A stretch of 64,000 nucleotides of DNA from Methylobacterium sp. Leaf99. GTDB lineage: Bacteria; Pseudomonadota; Alphaproteobacteria; Rhizobiales; Beijerinckiaceae. The translations under genes and the position numbers were made by a program. The stretch's first letter is position 1. The number at the start of each line of letters is the position of its first letter. Below, piece after piece: positions 8,566 through 24,741 of this stretch. Under the pieces are notes generated by a model. It had not been told where the DNA came from, did no database searches, and worked only from the letters and a program-made list of their open reading frames with translations. The stretch covers positions 76,268 through 140,267 of the forward strand of contig NZ_LMMU01000008.1 in assembly GCF_001422375.1 (NCBI RefSeq), read 5' to 3'.

Positions 8566-10860
8566 TCAGTCCGCGCGCACGAAAATCGTCGTGGCCAGCG
8601 GCGGGATGGTCAGGCTGATGGAATGGCTCTGGCCGTGGCTGGCGATGGCTTCGGCACGCACCCCGCCCATGTTGCCGACGTTGGAGCCGCCGTAGCGCTC
8701 GGCGTCCGAGTTGATGGCCTCGCGGTAGAAACCCGCCTCCGGCACGCCGATGCGGTAGCTCTCGCGCACGACGGGCGTGAAGTTCGACACCACCACGGCG
8801 ACCTCGCCGGCCTCGCGGCCCTTGCGGGCCCAGGCGATGACGCTGTTGTCCTGGTCGTCCGCCACCAGCCACTGGAAACCGGCGGCTTCCGTGTCGCGGG
8901 TGTGGAGGGCCGGGACGGCTGCGTAGAGGTGGTTAAGGTCGCGGACCAGATCCTTGACGCCCTGGTGGTGGGGGTCGTCGAGGAGGTGCCAGTCGAGGGA
9001 CTGGTTGTGGTTCCACTCCTTCTCCTGGCCGAACTCGCAGCCCATGAAGAGCAGCTTCTTGCCCGGATGGCCCCACATGAAGCCGTAATAGGCTCGGAGG
9101 TTGGCGAACTTCTGCCAGCGGTCGCCGGTCATCTTGCCGAGCAGCGAGCCCTTCCCGTGCACCACCTCGTCGTGGGACAGGGGCAGGATGAAGTTTTCCG
9201 AGAAGGCGTAGAGCAGGCCGAAGGTCAAGTCGTGGTGGTGGTAGCGCCGGTGGATCGTCTCCTTGGAGACGAAGTTCAGGGTGTCGTGCATCCACCCCAT
9301 GTTCCACTTGAAGCCGAAGCCGAGGCCGCCCGTGTAGGTCGGGTGGGAGACGCCGGGCCAGGAGGTGGATTCCTCCGCCACCGTCAGGGTGCCGGGGGCG
9401 TGGGCGTAGGTGGCCTCGTTGGTCTTGCGCAGGAAGTCGATGGCGTCGAGGTTCTCGTTGCCGCCATAGCGGTTCGGGATCCACTCGCCCTGCCGGCGCG
9501 AATAGTCGAGGTAGAGCATCGACGCGACGGCATCCACGCGCAGGCCGTCGAGGTGGTAGTGCTCGAGCCAGAACCGGGCGTTGGCGGCGAGGAAGGTCGA
9601 GACCTCCGACCGGCCGAAATTGTAGATGTAGGTGCCCCAATCCTGATGGAAGCCCTGGCGCGGGTCGGCATGCTCGTAGAGGTGCGTGCCGTCGAACTGG
9701 CCGAGACCGTGGGCATCGAGGGGGAAGTGGCCCGGCACCCAGTCGAGCATCACACCGATGCCGGCGTCATGCGCGGCATCGACGAAGGCGGCGAAGTCGT
9801 CGGGCGTGCCGAAGCGGCTCGTCGGGGCGAACAGAGACACCGGCTGGTAGCCCCATGAGCCGTCGAACGGAAACTCCGTGATCGGCAGCATCTCGATGTG
9901 GGTGAAGCCCATCTCCTTGACGTAGGGGATGAGGCGGTCGCCGAGTTCCTTGTAGGTGAGGTAGCGGTTGCCCTCCTCGGCCACCCGCGCCCACGAGCCG
10001 AGATGGACCTCGTAGATCGAGATGGGGACATGGCGCGGGTCCTTTTCCCCGCGCGTCGCCATCCACTTCTCGTCGTGCCAAGCGGGATCGTTGGTGCCCT
10101 GCAGGACGGAGGCGGTCTCGGGGGGCTTCTGCGCCGCGAAGGCGACGGGGTCGGCCTTCAGCGGCAGCACGGTCCCGTCAGGGCCGAGCAGCTCGAACTT
10201 GTAGTGCGCGCCCGCCTTCAGGCCGGGGACGAACAGTTCCCACACCCCGCCGTTCTGCCACAGGCGCATGGGATGGCGCCGGCCGTCCCAGGCGTTGAAG
10301 TCGCCGACCACGCTGACGCGGCGGGCGTTGGGTGCCCACACGGCGAAGCGGAAGCCCTGGATGCCGTCGACCGTGCGCGCCTGGGCGCCGAGGATGCGGT
10401 AGGTGACGTTGCTGCCGACCTCGCGCAGGGCGTCGATGTCGTGCTGCTCCAGGGACGAGCCGAAGCCGTAGGGGTCGTGGCGGTTGCGCTCGGTGCCGTC
10501 CCAGTCCTCCACGGCGAGTTCGTAGAGCGGGCGACCCTGGGCTTCGACCTTCGCGACGAAGAAGCCGTCCGGGTGCTTGCGCTCGAACGGGATGCGCTTG
10601 CCCCCCGTCAGGAGGGTCGCGCCCTTCGCCTCCGGCAGCACGGCCCGGACTTCCCAGGCGCCCGGCCCGACCTCGTGGGGGCCCAGCACCGAGAACGGAT
10701 CGCCGTGGTTGGCCGCCATGATGGCGGCCACCGAATCGGGATGCACGCCGCGCGTCTCGGGCGCCCGCGTGCCCGTGGCAACAGGCGGTACGTTCGCGGC
10801 CCCCGAGGTTGCCGATGCGTGCCCGGTGCGGCCCGCGAACGTCTCGTCGATGCCCGTCAT
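8566..10860 (-). CDS. glgB: 1,4-alpha-glucan branching enzyme
   Basis: Makes alpha-1,6 branches in glycogen-type glucan. 764 residues, full length for a bacterial GlgB with an N1 beta-sandwich, a CBM48 domain ([20 protein letters not shown]), a GH13 barrel and a C-terminal all-beta domain. Catalytic motifs are intact: nucleophile Asp near residue 445 in [17 protein letters not shown], acid Glu near 495 in [10 protein letters not shown], and [14 protein letters not shown]. Its ATG at 10858-10860 directly follows the TGA of treS-mak (TGA-ATG), so translation is coupled. Last gene of the minus-strand locus. Confidence 0.97.
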   Translation of the reverse strand: MTGIDETFAGRTGHASATSGAANVPPVATGTRAPETRGVHPDSVAAIMAANHGDPFSVLGPHEVGPGAWEVRAVLPEAKGATLLTGGKRIPFERKHPDGFFVAKVEAQGRPLYELAVEDWDGTERNRHDPYGFGSSLEQHDIDALREVGSNVTYRILGAQARTVDGIQGFRFAVWAPNARRVSVVGDFNAWDGRRHPMRLWQNGGVWELFVPGLKAGAHYKFELLGPDGTVLPLKADPVAFAAQKPPETASVLQGTNDPAWHDEKWMATRGEKDPRHVPISIYEVHLGSWARVAEEGNRYLTYKELGDRLIPYVKEMGFTHIEMLPITEFPFDGSWGYQPVSLFAPTSRFGTPDDFAAFVDAAHDAGIGVMLDWVPGHFPLDAHGLGQFDGTHLYEHADPRQGFHQDWGTYIYNFGRSEVSTFLAANARFWLEHYHLDGLRVDAVASMLYLDYSRRQGEWIPNRYGGNENLDAIDFLRKTNEATYAHAPGTLTVAEESTSWPGVSHPTYTGGLGFGFKWNMGWMHDTLNFVSKETIHRRYHHHDLTFGLLYAFSENFILPLSHDEVVHGKGSLLGKMTGDRWQKFANLRAYYGFMWGHPGKKLLFMGCEFGQEKEWNHNQSLDWHLLDDPHHQGVKDLVRDLNHLYAAVPALHTRDTEAAGFQWLVADDQDNSVIAWARKGREAGEVAVVVSNFTPVVRESYRIGVPEAGFYREAINSDAERYGGSNVGNMGGVRAEAIASHGQSHSISLTIPPLATTIFVRAD

Positions 10861-14118
<3,258 letters not shown>

Positions 14119-14287
14119 CGCGTCGTTGCCTCATGCATCGAGTTCAAGGGCGTATTCGGAGTGTGCGCACCGGGGCCCGTACGGGGATCGCCGGGTGCGG
14201 CGTCCATCGGGTGGATAGGCGCCGACACTGAGGCGACACCGCGACGATCGCTCACGATTGTCGCGGTTTCTGCTGACATGGGTCCGG

Positions 14288-17671
<3,384 letters not shown>

Positions 17672-17705
17672 GCGTGCTCCATTGGGTTCTTGTGTCTCGC
17701 ACTAT

Positions 17706-17829
17706 CCCTCCCCCTCAACGGGAGAGGGTGCCTGCGGAGCAGGCGGGAGAGGGGGCGACCTTCCCGGACAAGGCGCTGCCCCCCTCCCGGTCGCTCCGCG
17801 ACCACCCTTCCCCGCATAGGGGGGAGGGT
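17706..17829. repeat. REP-like GC-rich palindromic intergenic element
   Basis: The spacer between malQ-treY and glgE consists almost entirely of imperfect inverted repeats: a CCCTCCCCCTC/GGGAGAGGGT hairpin, GCCTGC-GGA-GCAGGC, GGTCGC-TCC-GCGACC, and a closing CCCTTCCCC/GGGGGGAGGGT pair. The C-rich/G-rich unit recurs inside the tamB start at 46307-46331, as expected of a dispersed REP family. It may attenuate transcription between the two genes. Confidence 0.6.
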
Positions 17830-17839
17830 CGAACGGCCA

Positions 17840-20800
17840 TCAGCGGGTCCGTTTCAGGACCGCGTAGGGCAGACGCGCGAACAGGCGGTCGAGTTCGATC
17901 CGTCCATCCTTCGCCTCGGCGGTGTCCCCCGTGACGAGGTCGGTCCAGGCGCTATCGGCCTGCACCGGCAGGTGGGTCCCGGCGAAGGCCGCGCCCGACC
18001 ACACTCCGTCCCCGACGAGACCAGAGACGAGGCGCGGTACGGCGACCAGGAGGTCGCCTTCCCCGCTCGTCGCATCCGAACGTGTGAAGGCGATGACATG
18101 ATCGGCTTTTCCGCCGGCCGGAACGACGGCCTGATAGTCGGCTTCGGCGTAGAAGGCCGGCCGCTCGGTCCGGTCGGCCAGCAGGCGGGCCAGGGTCGCC
18201 TGTTTGACCCGGCCGTCGCTCCAATGCGCCAGGAGATCGGGGACCGCGCCGCCCTCCTCAAGGGATCGGGCGAGCGCCGGATAGTCCACCGGGCGGCGAT
18301 TGTCGGGATCGACGAACGAGAAATCCCAGAACTCCGTGCCCTGATAGGTGTCGGGCAGGCCCGGCAGGGTCGCCTTCAGCACCGTGCGGCCGAGACCCGC
18401 GATCATACCGAGATGGGCCAGGCGCTTGGCGAAGGGCCGCATCCGCGACAGGAACTCCGAGCCCGGGGCGATGAGCTTGGCGAAGAGCGCGTGGACGGCG
18501 CCCTCGTAGGATTCGTCGACGTTGACCCAGCTCGACCGGCGCTTCGATTCGCGCAGCGCCTTTTCGGAGTAGGCGTCGAGGCGGTGGCGGAAGTCCTCGA
18601 CGGCCGCGGGCTCGTCCCGGTCCAGCAGTTCGAGGGGCCACGCGCCCAGGATCGCCTGAAAGAACATCCACTGGTCGTTGGAATCCGGCACGGCCTCGCC
18701 GTCGATGGTGGTGAGGTGCGGGCCGGCAAGCGCTTGCCATGCGGTCCAGGCCTCGGCCCAGTCACCGGGCATCTCCGAGAGGGCGAGCAGGCGCGAGCGG
18801 GCATCCTCGCCGCGCTTGGTGTCGTGCGTCGCCGTGGCGATCATGGCGTTGGGCCAGTCGCGGGCGCGGGCCGCCTGGAGGGCGTGGAAGTGTGCGGCGT
18901 CGATGCCGTACTCGCCCGGATCGCCGCCGACTTCGTTCAGCGCCAGCAGTTCCGAGAACCGGTAGAACAGGGTGTCCTCCAGGCTTTTGGCCATCACCGG
19001 GCCGGTGAGCTGCTGGAAGCGGCGGCGGAAGCGCAGGATCACCGCCGGGTCGGGGCGACCCGGTCCGGTGACGTCGATGCGGCCCAGCATGGCGTCGGCG
19101 GCGAAGTCGTGCACCGAACGGTCCGGCAGGGCGCTCCAGCGCTTCGCCTTCTTCACCGCATTCTCGATGAGGCGGACATCCTCGTCCTCGACGTCGCTCT
19201 CGTCGATGTCCCCCGGCAGGTAGCTGCGGTAGGTGGGAAAGCGCGCGATGATCTCGATGAGCGCCCGGCGGATGGCGTTGACGGAGAAGTCGCGGGTGCG
19301 CCGGTCGGCATCGGCCACGGCCTTGAGGTCCGAGGTCATCACCTCGAGCTCGGAGGCGAAGCTGATCTCCAGGATTTCGGCCTTCGCCGCGCGAAGCTGA
19401 AACTTGTAGGGCTCGTCGAAATGCGTGCGCGCCTCGTAGAGGTCGCGGATCGCTGTCTGCTTGCCCTTGTCGACCAGGATGCCGTCGAGCTGGTTCAGCA
19501 CGTCGTAGCCGGTGGTGCCGGCGACGGGCCAAGGCCGCAGGCGCTCGCCGGGCTCGAGGATCTTCTCAACCACCACGTAGAAGCCGGGGCCGACGGCCGC
19601 TTGCAGCGCGCGGGCATAGCCCTGCGGATCGGCGAGACCGTCGATGTGGTCGATGCGAAGGCCGTCGATGCGGCCCTCGCGGATGTGGCGGAACACCGTC
19701 TCGTGCGAGCGCTGGAACACGTCGGACTTCTCGACGCGCAGGCCTGCCAGGCCGTTCACGTCGAAGAACCGGCGGTAGTTGATATCGCTCGCCGCCACCC
19801 GCCAATGGGCCAGCCGGTAGGATTGCTGCTCCAGCAGGCGGTGCAGGGGCCCGAAGCTGTCGGGATGTCCCTTGGCGCCATTCAGGAGTCGCAGGGTCCG
19901 TCCGATGGCCTCCGCGATGGCGGGCGAGGCGGCGACCGCCTCGACGAGGCGCTCCTTCAGGTCCTCGGCCTCGGCCGGGAAGGCCCGGCGACGCTCGTCA
20001 TTGGTCTCCTCGCCCATGAGGCGAAGGCGCTCGGAGATGCCGAGCACTTCCAGAGCTGCCGCATCCTCGATGTCGCCGAGCGCCGCGAGGGAGCGGTTGA
20101 GGATGGTCGGATATTGCTGCGGGCAGATCGGGAATTCGTGCTCGTAGTGCCAGACGCTGAAGGCGCCTTTCTGCGGATCGAACTTCAGCTCTAGCGTGCC
20201 CCTCTCCAGGGCCTCGCCGTAGCGGTCGCCGAGGAACGGCACCACGAGCTTGTTGTTGGCGCCGAGCCTGGACCAGTCGATATCGAAGGCGTCCGCGTGG
20301 GGCGACAGGCCGCCCCATTCGAGGACCGACAGCCACCACGGATTGTCGGCGCCGCCGACGCCCATGTGGTTGGGTACGATGTCGAGCAGCAGCTTCAGCC
20401 CGGCCGCGTGCAGGGTCTCGGAGAAACGCACGAAGCCTTCCTCGCCGCCGAGCTCCGGGTTGATGGTGGCGTGGTCGACGATGTCGTAGCCGTGGGTCGA
20501 GCCCGGTCGCGCCTTCTGGATCGGCGAGGCGTAGACGTGGCTGATGCCGAGCTTGGCTAGATACGGGACGATTTTTTCCGCGTCCGCGAAGGTGAAGTCC
20601 TTGTGGAACTGCAGCCGGTAGGTGGCACGCGGCGGCGGCGAAGCGAGGCGTGCAGCGCCCGAGCGCGGCCCGCGCTCCTCGGCCGCCAGGGAGGCGGCGA
20701 GCTTGGCGAGCGGCCCGCCGGGGGCCGCGATGGCCTCCAGAGTCCGGTCGAGCTTGCGCCGCCAGTTCGGGTAGCCCTCCGTCGAGCCCGGCACGTTGGC

Positions 20801-22747
20801 CTGGGACAGTTCGGAGACCACGTCCTCGTACTGCACCGCGGTCAGCATCGACGGCGCACGGGCGAGGTAGCGCGCGGCGGCTTCGAGAGGCGCGGCCTCA
20901 GGCGGATCGTAGCTCGGCAGCAACTGCTCGGCGGCCAACGCCTCGGTGAGGCGGGTGCGCTCGTCGACGCGCTCGCGCCGCTCCGTGTCGGCCCGCTCGG
21001 AATCGTAGAGGCCCAGCGCTTGACGGGTGTCGGTGTCGACCCCGCGCCACCAGCCGAGGAAGGTCGGCAGGTCGTGGGTGGTGATGGCCGTGAGGGCCTC
21101 GCGTGGATAGGCGGCCGGCGGCTTGAAGCGGGCGCCGTCCTCGCGCTCGAAGGCGAGGATGCGGTAGCTCAAGATACCCGCCTGCATCAGGGCGTCGGAG
21201 AAGCCCGCGGGCGCCGTGCCGAGATCCTCGGCGATGACGAGGCACTTGGCGCGGTGGCTCTCCAGGCGCAGCACGGCCAGCATGGGCTCGAACGGCATGG
21301 CGACGTAGGCGCCGGCCTGCGCCGTGGCGCCCAGCGGGATCAGGAACAGGCGGGCGAGCTGGAAAGCGTGGTCGATGCGGATGGCGCCCGCATGGCGCAT
21401 GTTCGCCTGGACCAGGGCGCGGAAGGCGGCGAGGCCGTCGCGCTCCATCTCCAGGGGGTGGAAGGCCGGCAGACCCCAGTCCTGGCCCTTGGGCGCGAGC
21501 AGGTCGGGCGGCGCGCCGATGGAGACGCCGTTGGCGAACCGCTCGGGGTGCGACCAGATCTCGGAGCCGCCGCGATCGGCGCCGACCGCAAGGTCGCGAT
21601 AGAGGCCGAGACGCATGCCGGTGCCCAGCGCGATCTCGGACGCGTCCTCCAGCTGCCGGTCGGCGAGGTACTGTAGCCAGACGTGGTAGGTCACCGTCGC
21701 CGCGTGCTCGGCGGCGAAGGCCCGCACGGCGTCGGTGCCGTTGCGCCGGTACTCTTCCGGCCAGTCGCCGAGCCAGAGGGCGCCCTGCCCCTGGAAATGT
21801 TCGGCCAGCGCCTCGAAGGTGCCGTGCGCCTCCAGATCCGCGCCGCCTGCGATGCGGAAGGCGGCAAAGCGCGCATCGGTACCGTCACGGGCGGCGGATT
21901 CCTGCCACAGGGCGCGGAGCACCGGCGAGAGCACGCCCCAGATCCCGGCGTGGTCGACAAGCTTGGCCTCGCGCAGGGCCTCGACCCGTGCGCCCATGGA
22001 GGCGAGGAGGTCCGCGGCCTTCGACCCGACGAAGCCCGGAAGGACACCCGGCTCGATGAACAGGGTCTCGAGGAACAGGCGCGAGGACGGCGAGTACGGG
22101 GAGATCTTGGTGCGATCGCTGGCGAACAGCGCGTGCACGGGGCTGAGGCCCAGGAACGAAGCGCCGCGCAGGCCGGCGTCGCGGGCGGCGCGGCCCGCAT
22201 CGGCGTAGGAGCCGATCCCGAGGTTGTCCGGCGAACGCAGGCCGTAGAGCTGGGCGGCGAGCCCCCAGTCGCGCGCACCCTCGTCGGCATAGGCACGCGG
22301 ACGCCAGCAGCGCTGGGGGGCTGCGATGACCCAGGATTCGGCGCGCTGATCGCCTAGCGTCGCCGTCAGGCGATGATAGCCGGGCGTCAGGGGCGGCAGT
22401 TCGAAGCCGGCTTGCGCCGAGGCGGGAACGGCGAGACGGCCCTCGCGGGTATGGCCGCGCTCATCGACGAGACGCCACGCCAGGGTCCCGGCCGCCGACA
22501 CCCTCAGGGGCACCCGCGCGGCGCGGCGCGCCTCGACGGGCAGCAGCGACGGGGTCAGTCCCTCGCGAACCTTCGCCACGAGGCTCAGACTCGCGGCAAC
22601 CTCAGCTTCGTCGCCGACGGGGAAGCCGAGGGCGGCGATCATGCCGCGCCGGATCTCCAGGGCAGTCTCCACGGCTTGGCCGAAGGCGTCGGTATAGCCG
22701 GGGGCGACGCCCAGAAGATCGGCGAGGCGTTCGAGGTCGCAGCTCAT
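17840..22747 (-). CDS. Bifunctional 4-alpha-glucanotransferase / malto-oligosyltrehalose synthase
   Basis: 1635-residue fusion. Residues 1 to about 700 are a GH77 amylomaltase (MalQ: LGIGSYADAG, the SPYSPSSRLF block, AIRIDHAFQLARLF, IAEDLGTAP). From about residue 705 the protein is TreY (TYRLQFHKDFTFADAEKIVP, ASPIQKARPGSTHGYDIVDH, IVPNHMGVGG, GLRIDHIDGLADP), which turns the reducing end of maltodextrin into a trehalosyl end. Start chosen at the ATG 22745-22747 (MSCDLERL), which overlaps the treZ stop as TGATG; about 96 more open codons upstream are antisense-like and unsupported. Fusing disproportionation to trehalosyl-end formation should channel short dextrins to TreZ. Confidence 0.93.
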   Translation of the reverse strand: MSCDLERLADLLGVAPGYTDAFGQAVETALEIRRGMIAALGFPVGDEAEVAASLSLVAKVREGLTPSLLPVEARRAARVPLRVSAAGTLAWRLVDERGHTREGRLAVPASAQAGFELPPLTPGYHRLTATLGDQRAESWVIAAPQRCWRPRAYADEGARDWGLAAQLYGLRSPDNLGIGSYADAGRAARDAGLRGASFLGLSPVHALFASDRTKISPYSPSSRLFLETLFIEPGVLPGFVGSKAADLLASMGARVEALREAKLVDHAGIWGVLSPVLRALWQESAARDGTDARFAAFRIAGGADLEAHGTFEALAEHFQGQGALWLGDWPEEYRRNGTDAVRAFAAEHAATVTYHVWLQYLADRQLEDASEIALGTGMRLGLYRDLAVGADRGGSEIWSHPERFANGVSIGAPPDLLAPKGQDWGLPAFHPLEMERDGLAAFRALVQANMRHAGAIRIDHAFQLARLFLIPLGATAQAGAYVAMPFEPMLAVLRLESHRAKCLVIAEDLGTAPAGFSDALMQAGILSYRILAFEREDGARFKPPAAYPREALTAITTHDLPTFLGWWRGVDTDTRQALGLYDSERADTERRERVDERTRLTEALAAEQLLPSYDPPEAAPLEAAARYLARAPSMLTAVQYEDVVSELSQANVPGSTEGYPNWRRKLDRTLEAIAAPGGPLAKLAASLAAEERGPRSGAARLASPPPRATYRLQFHKDFTFADAEKIVPYLAKLGISHVYASPIQKARPGSTHGYDIVDHATINPELGGEEGFVRFSETLHAAGLKLLLDIVPNHMGVGGADNPWWLSVLEWGGLSPHADAFDIDWSRLGANNKLVVPFLGDRYGEALERGTLELKFDPQKGAFSVWHYEHEFPICPQQYPTILNRSLAALGDIEDAAALEVLGISERLRLMGEETNDERRRAFPAEAEDLKERLVEAVAASPAIAEAIGRTLRLLNGAKGHPDSFGPLHRLLEQQSYRLAHWRVAASDINYRRFFDVNGLAGLRVEKSDVFQRSHETVFRHIREGRIDGLRIDHIDGLADPQGYARALQAAVGPGFYVVVEKILEPGERLRPWPVAGTTGYDVLNQLDGILVDKGKQTAIRDLYEARTHFDEPYKFQLRAAKAEILEISFASELEVMTSDLKAVADADRRTRDFSVNAIRRALIEIIARFPTYRSYLPGDIDESDVEDEDVRLIENAVKKAKRWSALPDRSVHDFAADAMLGRIDVTGPGRPDPAVILRFRRRFQQLTGPVMAKSLEDTLFYRFSELLALNEVGGDPGEYGIDAAHFHALQAARARDWPNAMIATATHDTKRGEDARSRLLALSEMPGDWAEAWTAWQALAGPHLTTIDGEAVPDSNDQWMFFQAILGAWPLELLDRDEPAAVEDFRHRLDAYSEKALRESKRRSSWVNVDESYEGAVHALFAKLIAPGSEFLSRMRPFAKRLAHLGMIAGLGRTVLKATLPGLPDTYQGTEFWDFSFVDPDNRRPVDYPALARSLEEGGAVPDLLAHWSDGRVKQATLARLLADRTERPAFYAEADYQAVVPAGGKADHVIAFTRSDATSGEGDLLVAVPRLVSGLVGDGVWSGAAFAGTHLPVQADSAWTDLVTGDTAEAKDGRIELDRLFARLPYAVLKRTR

Positions 22748-24558
22748 CAGTTCACACCCGTCAGGAAGATGCCCGTCCAGGACGGGAGTTCGATGGTCTC
22801 GCCGGTCACGACGTCGGCCCCGTTGCACCAAACGATCTGGCCTCCGCCGCGCGGCGTCTGCAGGGGCGCATCGCCGAAATTGGCGACGAAGCGCAGCCAC
22901 CCACCCTCGTAGCGCCAGGTGCAGTCCACGGCGTCGGCACGTGGCAGGGTAGCCTTCGCCCCCCGATACGCCGTCTTCGTCAGGGGTACGACGGTCTGAT
23001 GCCGGATCTGCAGGAGGTTGCGGGTGTCGGCCCACACGCCGCGATGGGGGGCGCGTTCAACTTCCGCCCAGTCGATCTGCGAATCCGTGAAAGTCTTCGC
23101 CTCCGTCGGATCGGGAATCATCGACGTGTCGTCGGCGAACGCCGCGAAGCTCTTGAACTCGCGCCGGCGGCCTTCGCGCACAGCCTTGTTCAGCTCCGCG
23201 TCGGGCGCGAAATCGACGAAGAACAGGAACGGTGCGGTGGCCGACCATTCCTCGCCCATCCACAGCATGGGGATCTGCGGGCTGAGCAGGAGGCCGGCGC
23301 GGGCAAGGGCGAGCTTGGCCGGATCGGCGAGCGCGGTCAGGCGTTCGCCGAGCGCCCGGTTGCCGACCTGATCGTGGTTCTGCAGGAAGGTGACGAAGGC
23401 CGAGGGCGGCAGGTGGCCCGAGGGCTCGCCGCGCGGATGGTTGTCGAGGGTCGGGAACGGCTCGCCCTGATAGGCGAAGCCTTCCGCCAAGCACCGGGCC
23501 AGATGGGCCACCGGCTTGTCCGAGAAGCTCTCGTAGTACCCGGCCTCTTCGCCGGTCAGCAGCACGTGCCAGCAATGATGCAGGTCGTCGGCCCATTGCG
23601 CCGTGTGCTGGACGGGCTGACCGTCGTCCCTGCGTTCCAGCCACTTCGCCTCGTTGGCCTCGTTCTCGAGGACGAGGTGGATGTGGCGGCCGGGCAGGCG
23701 GGCGCGGATCGTCTCGGCGAGCTCACCGATGAAGTGCTTTTCGGAATCGTCAAGGATGGCGTGGACGGCGTCGAAGCGCAGGCCATCGAAGTGGTATTCC
23801 TCCAACCAGTACAGGGCGTTCTCGATGAAGAAGTCCCGCACGGTACGGCCGCTGGTCTCGCCGTCGAAGTTGATGCCGGCGCCCCACGGCGTCTGGTGGC
23901 GCTCGGTGAAGAACGTCTTGGCGTAAGCGTGCAGATAGTTTCCGGCGGGGCCGAAGTGATTGTAGACGGCGTCGAGGAACACCATCAGGCCGAGGGAATG
24001 CGCCTTGTCGACGAAGCGCTTGAGGTCGTCGGGGCGGCCGTAGGCGCTGTCCGGCGCGTAGGGTAGTACCCCGTCGTAGCCCCAGTTGCGGGTGCCCTTG
24101 AAGTCGGCGAGCGGCAGCAGCTCGATGGCGGTGACGCCGAGGTCGCGCAGTTCCTCGAGCTTGCCTTCGAGGGCGGCGTAGGTGCCCTCCGGCGTCGCGG
24201 TGCCGACATGCAATTCGTAGAGGATCGTTTCCTCCCACGGGCGGCCGGTCCAGGCGGAATCGTTCCAGTCGAAGCTGCGCGGATCGATCACCTCGCTCAG
24301 GCCCGACACGTCGTCGGGCTGGAAACGCGAGGCGGGGTCGGGCACCACGAGGTCGCCGTCGATCCGGTAGCCGTAGCGCGCCCCCGCCTCGACGCCCGGC
24401 ACGGTCACACGCCGCCAGCCCTCGCCGGCCTCGGCGATCTCATGATCGGTCCCATCGACCACGAGGGTGACGGACTTCGCGGTGGGAGCCCACAGGGCGA
24501 ACCGCACGCCGTCTTTTCCCGCCTCGCCGCCGAAGGCCATCACATGGGCTCGCCGCAT
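22747..24558 (-). CDS. treZ: Malto-oligosyltrehalose trehalohydrolase
   Basis: Releases trehalose from the trehalosyl-dextrins made by TreY. 603 residues, normal length. An N-terminal CBM48-like domain (GVRFALWAPTAKSVTLVVDG) precedes a GH13 barrel with ELHVGTATPEGTY, LDAVYNHFGPAGNYL, nucleophile Asp near residue 261 in GLRFDAVHAI, acid Glu near 297 in LVLENEANE, and LQNHDQVGNRA. Its stop overlaps the start of malQ-treY by one base, so the two are translationally coupled. Confidence 0.96.
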   Translation of the reverse strand: MRRAHVMAFGGEAGKDGVRFALWAPTAKSVTLVVDGTDHEIAEAGEGWRRVTVPGVEAGARYGYRIDGDLVVPDPASRFQPDDVSGLSEVIDPRSFDWNDSAWTGRPWEETILYELHVGTATPEGTYAALEGKLEELRDLGVTAIELLPLADFKGTRNWGYDGVLPYAPDSAYGRPDDLKRFVDKAHSLGLMVFLDAVYNHFGPAGNYLHAYAKTFFTERHQTPWGAGINFDGETSGRTVRDFFIENALYWLEEYHFDGLRFDAVHAILDDSEKHFIGELAETIRARLPGRHIHLVLENEANEAKWLERRDDGQPVQHTAQWADDLHHCWHVLLTGEEAGYYESFSDKPVAHLARCLAEGFAYQGEPFPTLDNHPRGEPSGHLPPSAFVTFLQNHDQVGNRALGERLTALADPAKLALARAGLLLSPQIPMLWMGEEWSATAPFLFFVDFAPDAELNKAVREGRRREFKSFAAFADDTSMIPDPTEAKTFTDSQIDWAEVERAPHRGVWADTRNLLQIRHQTVVPLTKTAYRGAKATLPRADAVDCTWRYEGGWLRFVANFGDAPLQTPRGGGQIVWCNGADVVTGETIELPSWTGIFLTGVN

Positions 24559-24741
24559 CGCAGTCCGTCTTTCGTCATTACCTGAGGGGCGATCGGCGAG
24601 CGAAGCCGGCCGACCCTTCAGAAGGCTGTCGGCCGCGCTCTTGTTCCATCGTTTCGAGGTAAGGCGTCCCGCCGCGTCGGCAACCGCCCAGCTCGATAGA
24701 TTTGTGCGATGCGGGATCTCCGGCCGGTCGCGACGCCGGTG

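Noticed and set aside
24628-24660. GGAAC on the minus strand upstream of treZ as an EcfG promoter
   Set aside because: No CGTT-like element occurs at 16 or 17 bases, so the motif is incomplete.
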